Of a DNA stretch of 64,000 bases, positions 63,676 through 64,000 are shown piece by piece. The notes under the pieces are model-generated. The model ran no database searches and had not been told where the DNA came from. It worked only from the letters and a program-made list of their open reading frames with translations. Origin of the DNA: Parietichytrium sp. I65-24A (Eukaryota; Sar; Bigyra; Thraustochytrida; Thraustochytriidae); the NCBI GenBank assembly GCA_012862575.1, contig BLSF01000099.1, forward strand, positions 36,568-100,567, written 5' to 3'. Both the position numbers and the translations under genes were made by a program. Position 1 is the first letter of the stretch, and each line of letters begins with the position of its first letter.

Positions 63676-64000
63676 ATGTTGTCGAGAGCCTGGCTGAAAG
63701 CGCTGCCTCGCCGCTCCGTGGGGCTGCTTGGAAGCAAACACGCGCAGGTTGGCAGGAGATTGCTTTCCGACCAAGTGAAGAGGGCGAAGGTGAGCCAGCC
63801 CAAGCTCGAGAAGGCGACGTTCCAGCAGAGCTCGGCCCAGCACAAGCCAAGGTATGTGGTTGGCGTGCTGGCGTTCGGGATTGCGTCCGGAGTGGTTTCA
63901 TGTATCGCGTTTTTCGAGACAACGAGGTGCGAAGAGGAGTCTGACATGGACTCGTTTCTGACTACAGTGGAGCCAATCACGCAGACGAAATTTCCGCTGA
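63676..64000 (+). CDS. Mitochondrial-type membrane protein, partial (runs off window)
   Basis: Open from ATG 63676 through the last base (108 codons and one base), so the 3' end is missing. The first 36 residues (MLSRAWLKALPRRSVGLLGSK, then RRLLSDQVKR) have the Arg-rich, acid-poor character of a mitochondrial presequence. One predicted transmembrane helix spans about 60-80 (YVVGVLAFGIASGVVSCIAFF), followed by an acidic segment (CEEESDMDSF). I do not recognise the family from this fragment; a small respiratory-chain or import subunit is possible. A GTGAGC at 63793 could be a splice donor, so the later codons may be intronic. Confidence 0.6.
   Translation, partial: MLSRAWLKALPRRSVGLLGSKHAQVGRRLLSDQVKRAKVSQPKLEKATFQQSSAQHKPRYVVGVLAFGIASGVVSCIAFFETTRCEEESDMDSFLTTVEPITQTKFPL

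Overview
The window is nuclear DNA from a eukaryotic microbe. Genes are intron-poor. Four GT-AG introns of 82-118 bp can be placed. Products include a 7TM-RGS receptor, a tetraspanin, a peroxisomal SKL protein, a mitochondrial COX7C-like subunit and protist-type secreted and stalked surface proteins. The Pro/Thr 'PTxxPT' stalk and the TPR protein with an algal/stramenopile-type N-terminal domain suggest a stramenopile-like protist (heterotrophic or algal). No rRNA, tRNA or organellar marker fixes the lineage, so this stays an inference.

Layout. Positions 1-11447 hold no gene I can support, only short frames, simple repeats and one imperfect 257-bp tandem duplication. From 11448 to 25590 there are four minus-strand genes: a malic enzyme (2 exons), two paralogous AGC-like kinases that both carry HED instead of HRD in the catalytic loop, and a DUF1963 (YwqG-like) protein. 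Long non-coding stretches separate them. From 26381 to 29956 lie a small unknown gene, a secreted Cys-rich protein and a stalked type I membrane protein. From 31339 to 50921 the window is gene-dense: a DPP8/9-like dipeptidyl peptidase (2 exons), a ubiquitin-like tail-anchored protein, a thioredoxin-fold protein without CxxC, a CMP/dCMP-type deaminase, a papain-family protease with a short second exon, an EF-hand coiled-coil protein, a peroxisomal enoyl-CoA hydratase/isomerase, a GAF coiled-coil protein with a likely C-terminal frameshift, and a tetraspanin. A 4.4-kb gene-free, microsatellite-rich gap follows. From 55314 to the end come a TPR protein, the 7TM-RGS protein, a BRCT protein, a COX7C-like subunit with an intron in its presequence, a small helical protein and a partial membrane protein cut by the window edge. 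Several neighbours are arranged tail to tail with gaps of 107-240 bp.

The genes do not form one pathway. Themes are carbon and lipid metabolism (malic enzyme, peroxisomal isomerase), signalling (two kinases, 7TM-RGS, EF-hand, GAF), the cell surface and proteolysis.

The most unusual signal is non-coding. A near-palindromic 17-mer, GTACTSACWGTSAGTAC, and its core TGACWGTG recur far more often than chance in intergenic DNA. Full or nearly full copies lie 160-340 bp upstream of several start codons. In a tandem duplication at 37091-37370, two of the length differences between the copies coincide with copies of this core.
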